Shown here: one piece after another, positions 6,721-10,072 of the stretch
Numbering within the stretch: the stretch's first letter is position 1
How the letters are laid out: the number at the start of each line of letters is the position of its first letter
NCBI GenBank assembly: GCA_937897625.1
Contig: CALCNZ010000055.1
Coordinates: forward strand, 1 to 10,072
Direction: 5' to 3'
Length of the DNA: 10,072 nucleotides
DNA from: an uncultured Flavobacteriales bacterium
GTDB lineage: Bacteria; Bacteroidota; Bacteroidia; Flavobacteriales_D; Sanyastnellaceae
Translations under genes and position numbers: made by a program
Notes under the pieces: generated by a model
What the model saw: only the letters and a program-made list of their open reading frames with translations
Database searches by the model: none
Told to the model about the DNA's origin: nothing

Positions 6721-6765
6721 TTATTTTTAATTGTTCCACTTCAAACTTCCCTTATTTTTGTTCCA
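6721..6765. repeat. Imperfect direct repeat spanning the gcvH promoter
   Basis: TTATTTTT-AATT-GTTCCA (6721-6738) is repeated as TTATTTTT-GTTCCA (6752-6765). The copies share 14 bases, differ by a 4-base AATT insert, and start 31 bases apart. The first copy contains the -33 TTG and the second contains the -7 box. It could be an operator pair or a duplication of promoter sequence. Confidence 0.5.
6731..6760 (+). promoter_or_regulatory. Bacteroidota-type promoter of gcvH
   Basis: TTG at 6731-6733 is followed after exactly 19 bases by TATTTTTG at 6753-6760, matching the -33/-7 (TTG, N19, TANNTTTG) promoter form of this phylum. The start codon is at 6781, so the leader would be about 15 bases. 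This is the best full promoter in the window. Confidence 0.7.
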
Positions 6766-6780
6766 TATAAATTGAAAACA

Positions 6781-7158
6781 ATGAATTTTCCAGCTGAATT
6801 GAAGTACACAAAAGACCACGAGTGGGTTCGCATTGAAGGCGATATGGCTACTGTTGGCGTTACAGATTTCGCTCAAAGCGAATTAGGTGATATTGTATTT
6901 GTTGAAATTGAAACACAAGGCGAAACTCTTGAAGAGCATGCAATCTTCGGAACAGTGGAAGCCGTAAAAACCGTGAGCGATTTGTTCATGCCTGTTTCAG
7001 GAACTGTTGTTGAAGTGAATGCTGGATTGGAAGCTGATCCTGCTCACGTAAACAATGATCCATACGGAGCTGGTTGGATGATCAAGGTTAAATTGTCGGA
7101 AGGAGCAGACATGAGTTCTTTGTTGGACGCCGCGTCTTATGAAGCATTGGTGGGTTAA
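6781..7158 (+). CDS. gcvH: Glycine cleavage system H protein
   Basis: This 125-residue cytoplasmic protein carries the lipoyl arm that shuttles the aminomethyl group between the P, T and L proteins of the glycine cleavage system. The family pattern is complete: YTKDHEWVRIEGD (9-21), VGVTDFAQSELGDIVFVEI (25-43), the lipoyl-lysine site FGTVEAVKTVSDLFMPVSG (56-74) with Lys63, and NNDPYGAGWMIKVK near the end. A TTG at 6772 would add three residues, but ATG 6781 gives the usual N-terminus and a better distance from the promoter. gcvT and gcvP are absent, as is common in this phylum where gcvH stands apart. The downstream VanZ-like gene begins within its last codons. Confidence 0.97.
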   Translation: MNFPAELKYTKDHEWVRIEGDMATVGVTDFAQSELGDIVFVEIETQGETLEEHAIFGTVEAVKTVSDLFMPVSGTVVEVNAGLEADPAHVNNDPYGAGWMIKVKLSEGADMSSLLDAASYEALVG

Positions 7159-7510
7159 TCTTCCAAAAAAATATTTTGCAACTGCTCACATTTTGTGGGC
7201 AGTTGTTGTTTTTGGGCTACACGCCATGTCAAGCAAGTCTTTCCCGAAAATTACTTTTTGGGAGAATCTCGGTCCCGATAAGTTTGTTCATGCAATTATG
7301 TTTTTTGTCGCCACTGCATTTGCAGTTCTCTCGGGTTGGAAGAAAATTACAGCGGCAATATTTTGGATCCTTGCCGGAATACTCTTGGAGTATTACCAGT
7401 TCTATTTTACGACTGATCGTTTTTTTGATTGGTTGGATTTTGCGGCCGATGCATTAGGGGTGCTTCTCTCTTTAGTTACATTTCGAAAGAAAGCTTTGAA
7501 TCGAAGATAG
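7139..7510 (+). CDS. VanZ-family small membrane protein
   Basis: This 123-residue protein has four hydrophobic segments: about 14-29, 50-66, 70-84 and 101-114. VanZ-family landmarks are present: DKFVHAIMFF (47-56) after the first membrane segment, then a Gly-Ile-Leu-Leu-Glu-Tyr-Tyr-Gln helix (80-87), and R-x-x-D-W-L-D-F-A-A-D-A-L-G (93-107 region). VanZ of enterococci gives low-level teicoplanin resistance; the many relatives in other bacteria have no known role. ATG 7139 overlaps the last 20 bases of gcvH. The next in-frame ATG (7226) would remove the first membrane segment, so the overlapping start is preferred. The pairing gcvH-VanZ recurs in Flavobacteria. A strong hairpin with a T tract lies in codons 14-25 and may limit transcription of the gene. 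The 3' end overlaps the convergent kinase gene by 39 bases. Confidence 0.8.
   Translation: MKHWWVNLPKKYFATAHILWAVVVFGLHAMSSKSFPKITFWENLGPDKFVHAIMFFVATAFAVLSGWKKITAAIFWILAGILLEYYQFYFTTDRFFDWLDFAADALGVLLSLVTFRKKALNRR
7179..7213 (+). terminator. Intrinsic terminator after gcvH, inside the VanZ-like gene
   Basis: CAACTGCTCAC (7179-7189) pairs with GTGGGCAGTTG (7195-7205) as an 11-base-pair stem with one G-U pair and a 5-base ATTTT loop, followed by TTGTTTTT (7206-7213). An A-rich stretch sits just upstream. The stem begins 20 bases after the gcvH stop, a usual distance. It lies inside the VanZ-like reading frame, coding part of its first membrane helix. Confidence 0.75.
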
Positions 7511-7993
7511 AATTAATGATTTTTTCTCTTCCATTTTCCCTGATAAAATAAGAAAATGCGATTGAGATTGAATCAGCTCGGTTTTATATTTTTCAAAAAG
7601 CCTGATTCTTTCCAATTTATCTGGGGCACTGCGCAATGGATCGTTTTCCCATTCAACATCGGGCGCACACAAAAAATGAATGTCCATTTTGTAGGAAGGA
7701 CGAATTTCAAGCTCAGCTAATTTCAATTTAAAAACTTCTTCATTCCATATTTTTAATACGAAAAGATCCGTATCGAAAATCTCATGCAAGCAATGCGTCG
7801 GCTTTGCGATTATTGAACTTTGCCCTTCAACAATTTCTCGGAATTGCTCCTCTGAGACTTCTGTGATTCCGCGCTGTTCTAAATACGTACGAGCAAATTC
7901 CAGGTGCAAAACGCTATCGTGCAATTGCGTTTTCAACCACTTTGAAAAAGTTGTTTTGCCGCTCGATTCTGGTCCTGTGAAAGCAATGCGCAT
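7472..7993 (-). CDS. NadR-type ribosylnicotinamide kinase-like ATPase
   Basis: This 173-residue cytoplasmic P-loop protein resembles the C-terminal kinase domain of NadR, which phosphorylates nicotinamide riboside to NMN in NAD salvage. Visible motifs are Walker A GPESSGKTT (7-15), HLEFARTYLEQRG (30-42; family 'w..EyAReyl...g'), FDTDLFVLKIW (73-83, the Walker-B-like 'DTD...t..w' element) and LCAPDVEWENDPLRSAPDKLERIRLFE (108-134 region; family 'l.pDipW..DglR..p..R..lf'). The helix-turn-helix and adenylyltransferase domains of enterobacterial NadR are missing, so this is a stand-alone kinase domain, a form common in Bacteroidota. Nucleoside specificity is inferred, not proven. It converges on the VanZ-like gene (39-base overlap) and is divergent from the RsbU-like gene, 27 bases between starts. 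Confidence 0.85.
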   Translation of the reverse strand: MRIAFTGPESSGKTTFSKWLKTQLHDSVLHLEFARTYLEQRGITEVSEEQFREIVEGQSSIIAKPTHCLHEIFDTDLFVLKIWNEEVFKLKLAELEIRPSYKMDIHFLCAPDVEWENDPLRSAPDKLERIRLFEKYKTELIQSQSHFLILSGKMEEKKSLILSSIQSFLSKCN

Positions 7994-8020
7994 TGAATAC
8001 TTTGTTGTTACTTTGCAAAG

Positions 8021-9232
8021 ATGTCAAATACTGAGCGACTCTCGTCGAAAATTAAACAACGCGATTTCAAATTGAATGCGCTGTTGGAACTTACCGAAGC
8101 TATCAATGCCAATAGCTCGGAACAGGATTTGATTTTGCAATTTCAAAATATTGTTCAAGCCCATTTGGGAATTGAAAAATTGGCGCTGTTCGTCAAACGC
8201 GAAGACTGGCAATGCCTTCTTCAATACGGAGATATGAACGTTTCGGAATTTGTGATTCCCAACGAAGATTTTTTTCATTCAAACAAAGGTGTCGCTCTTT
8301 CTGAAGATGCAACCCATGAATCATACGACGTTGTAGTTCCCGTATTACACAACAACAAACCACTCGCTATTGCACTGGCTGGAGATAACGCAGAGGATGC
8401 GCGCGGAATGAGTCCGACGGTCAAACACATGCGTTTTCTTCAGACGCTTACTTCAGTGTTAAGTGTAGCGCTGGAGAACAAGCGTCTACTCACCAATTTA
8501 GTTCAGCAAGAACGATTAAAGAAAGAGTTGGAACTAGCTGCTGAGATGCAGCAGCTACTATTGCCGAGCCATTTTCCAGATACACAAGCTTGGAATGTTC
8601 AAGGTATTTATCGTGCCCACCAGCAAGTGGGTGGAGATTATTACGATGTGTTTCAAATAAGCCAAGAAGAATGGGTTTTTTGCTTAGGAGATGTTTCAGG
8701 AAAAGGAATGCCTGCAGCTTTTTTAATGTCGAATTTCCAAGCGTACGTGAGAAATGCCTTCGAAGACAGACGTCCAGATTTGGTGCATCTCGCAAACAAA
8801 TTGAACCAACGCGTTTGGGACGCGGTTCAAGGTGAAAAGTTTATCACATTTTTTCTTGCCGTTTACAATTCAAAAGTTCAAGAGTTGGAATATGTGAACT
8901 GCGGACATAACGCTCCTGTTTTCAAAACAGGAAATGAATTCAAACATTTTGGCGCAACTTCTATTGGATTAGGAATGCTTCCTGAATTACCGAAAGTTAC
9001 CAGCGCGAAACAGGCCATTCATTCAGGAGATGTGCTTTTAGGTTATACAGACGGATTGGTTGAAGTTAACAATGCCGATGGTGATTATTTTGAAATTGAA
9101 GGCATTGAAAATAATCTTAGGGGAACGCACGCGAAAGATGTGTGTAATGCTGTGGAAAGCGCTGCCAACAATTTCCGAGGCGATTGCTTATTCAACGACG
9201 ATGTCGCAATTCTTGCTATTTGCTGGAAGTAA
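8021..9232 (+). CDS. GAF-domain PP2C-type serine phosphatase (RsbU/SpoIIE family)
   Basis: This 403-residue protein has no signal peptide or membrane segment and is cytoplasmic. An N-terminal coiled region leads to a GAF-like sensor domain (about 25-155), then a helical linker (LENKRLLTNLVQQERLKKE region, 151-170) typical of RsbU proteins, with the AAEMQQLLLP motif (173-182). The PP2C domain follows: GGDYYD (204-209; Asp206 and Asp209), LGDVSGKGMPAAFLMS (222-237; Asp224), YVNCGHNAPV (291-300), YTDGLVEV (342-349; Asp344) and NDDVAILAI (392-400). All metal-binding acidic residues are present, so it should be active. Such enzymes dephosphorylate STAS-domain anti-anti-sigma proteins in partner-switching control. 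No STAS protein or HPK-type kinase is nearby, so its partner lies elsewhere. The GAF ligand is unknown. Confidence 0.92.
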   Translation: MSNTERLSSKIKQRDFKLNALLELTEAINANSSEQDLILQFQNIVQAHLGIEKLALFVKREDWQCLLQYGDMNVSEFVIPNEDFFHSNKGVALSEDATHESYDVVVPVLHNNKPLAIALAGDNAEDARGMSPTVKHMRFLQTLTSVLSVALENKRLLTNLVQQERLKKELELAAEMQQLLLPSHFPDTQAWNVQGIYRAHQQVGGDYYDVFQISQEEWVFCLGDVSGKGMPAAFLMSNFQAYVRNAFEDRRPDLVHLANKLNQRVWDAVQGEKFITFFLAVYNSKVQELEYVNCGHNAPVFKTGNEFKHFGATSIGLGMLPELPKVTSAKQAIHSGDVLLGYTDGLVEVNNADGDYFEIEGIENNLRGTHAKDVCNAVESAANNFRGDCLFNDDVAILAICWK

Positions 9233-10072
9233 GTTTCTGTTGTTTCTTCAAGTGAAACAAATCCATTGCAACCAAAATCCCTATGAATCCCCAAAAGGGC
9301 ACAGACGCTTTATCTGTGTCTAAATAATTGTTTAGGGTTCCATGAACGAAATAGGTGAGTAGCCCAAGGAAAACAGTGATAATAATTACACGATGTTCTT
9401 TTTCTTCAGCGGCATAGAACAATTTAAATCCGAGAATGATGGTGTAGACAAAAATGGAGATAAACAGAGCCATTCCCAATACGCCTTCTTCAGCGAGCGG
9501 GCCCAGGTATTCGCTGTGTGCATTTCCACCATCGCCGTTGTTGGTGCTAATAATTGTTCGGTCTTTTGCTTGCTGAAAGGGGGCGTAAACGAATTGATAG
9601 GTGCCGGGGCCCCAACCGGTAATTGGTCTTCTGCGGAACATTTCAAGGGCGCAATGCCAACGATTCAATCGTTCCAAATTCGAAGCATCGGAAGACACAT
9701 TCGAAATGGAAGAAACGTGTTCATCGAGTTTATCACTACTCTCTTGCTTGTTTTGTCCAAGTTGTTGTTGAATGTTATCCCACGAAATAAAAAGGATGCT
9801 TCCGGAAATAAGCGTTCCATAAAAAACGTATTTAAGTGGAATACGAAACATCATTAATAAAAAAACTCCGAAAGCTACGGCAACAGAAACCCAAGCGGCG
9901 CGGGTGTACGACAAGACTAGACCTACGGTAAGAATGAACAAAGCCGAATAGATCAAAAACGTTACAAGCGGACTTCTTTTTTTAAGAAAAAGCAGTCCAA
10001 TTCCGATTGGAAAAAACATAGCCAAAACAGCACCGTAACTCGTGTGATCTTTGAACAACGGTTCCATAACCC
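9216..10072 (-). CDS. O-antigen ligase/polymerase-like membrane protein (partial, 5' end outside window)
   Basis: The reading frame runs from the right edge to a TAG at 9216-9218; about 284 residues are visible. Counting from the Met at 10067, the protein has several membrane segments and a large extracytoplasmic loop holding RLNRWHCALEMFRRRPITGWGPGTYQF, seen here by its key parts RxxRWxxALEMF and RPITGWGPGTYQF, and later GNAHSEYLGPLAEEGVLG. These match the Wzy/WaaL (O-antigen ligase, Wzy_C) loop, in which conserved Arg and His residues act in transfer of lipid-linked glycan. The family acts at the periplasmic face of the inner membrane, either ligating O-antigen to lipid A core or polymerising repeat units; the sequence cannot decide which. 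MEPLFKDHTSYGA aligns with an internal family segment, so this Met is probably not the start. Converges on the RsbU-like gene with a 17-base overlap. Confidence 0.85.
   Translation of the reverse strand, partial: VMEPLFKDHTSYGAVLAMFFPIGIGLLFLKKRSPLVTFLIYSALFILTVGLVLSYTRAAWVSVAVAFGVFLLMMFRIPLKYVFYGTLISGSILFISWDNIQQQLGQNKQESSDKLDEHVSSISNVSSDASNLERLNRWHCALEMFRRRPITGWGPGTYQFVYAPFQQAKDRTIISTNNGDGGNAHSEYLGPLAEEGVLGMALFISIFVYTIILGFKLFYAAEEKEHRVIIITVFLGLLTYFVHGTLNNYLDTDKASVPFWGFIGILVAMDLFHLKKQQKLTSSK

Noticed and set aside
7532..7558. CATTTTC/GAAAATG inverted repeat near the VanZ-like/NadR-like junction
   Set aside because: AT-rich stem with a 13-base loop and no T tract; likely chance.
231..9232. 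A hidden defence, mobile or biosynthetic system
   Set aside because: No integrase, transposase, toxin-antitoxin, nuclease, reverse transcriptase or repeat array is visible; the genes are standard housekeeping families in normal contexts.
9240..9260. Inverted repeat TTGTTTC/GAAACAA just after the RsbU-like stop
   Set aside because: AT-rich 7-pair stem with no following T run on either strand; too weak to call a terminator.
9297..9321. Hairpin GGGCACAGA/TCTGTGTCT downstream of the RsbU-like gene
   Set aside because: A 9-pair stem with two or more G-U pairs but no T tract on the 3' side, and 64 bases from the stop; could be chance within the O-antigen protein coding sequence.
9393..9857. Plus-strand open frame of 154 codons opposite the O-antigen ligase-like gene
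   Set aside because: Composition is that of the antisense of a membrane-protein gene, with no recognisable domain; the minus-strand gene carries clear Wzy/WaaL motifs.

Overview
The window looks like ordinary chromosomal housekeeping sequence from a member of the Bacteroidota, most likely Flavobacteriales. The evidence is moderate GC content, no Shine-Dalgarno sequences before the starts, Bacteroidota-type -7 promoter boxes (TANNTTTG) before several genes, gcvH followed by a VanZ-family gene, and protein families typical of that phylum. Family and genus cannot be fixed from the sequence. No RNA gene, CRISPR array, insertion sequence, phage gene or origin was seen. Coding density is close to total: the longest gap is 82 bases, so no stretch over 300 bases lacks a gene.

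Layout. Bases 1-243 hold the end of hemL (tetrapyrrole synthesis), which converges on a leftward run: comF-like, a secreted hypothetical protein, and a small UbiA-like membrane protein (2255 down to 231). Divergent from comF is panD (2300-2650, beta-alanine for pantothenate and CoA). It converges on a leftward pair (4961 down to 2647) made of a PQQ-propeller-like lipoprotein and a secreted alpha/beta hydrolase joined by an ATGA stop/start overlap. Next is kynU (5023-6297, kynureninase), converging on a half-length TauE/SafE membrane protein. Divergent from that is gcvH (6781-7158), overlapping a VanZ-like gene that converges on a NadR-type nucleoside kinase. Divergent from the kinase is a GAF plus PP2C phosphatase of the RsbU type (8021-9232), converging on an O-antigen ligase/polymerase-like gene cut by the right edge.

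How the genes work together. Most are single-gene or two-gene units with unrelated roles in cofactor metabolism (hemL, panD, kynU, gcvH, nadR-like), the envelope (lipoprotein, hydrolase, O-antigen protein) and signalling (RsbU-like). Two NAD-linked genes (kynU and the NadR-like kinase) lie close together but on different transcripts. The clearest non-coding signals are two intrinsic-terminator hairpins placed inside neighbouring coding sequence: one after panD lies in the hydrolase gene, and one after gcvH lies in the first membrane helix of the VanZ-like gene. All five convergent gene pairs overlap at their 3' ends. I found no convincing new multi-gene system. The most interesting points are the embedded terminators, the coupled lipoprotein/hydrolase pair, and two family members that are reduced or divergent (UbiA-like and TauE-like).
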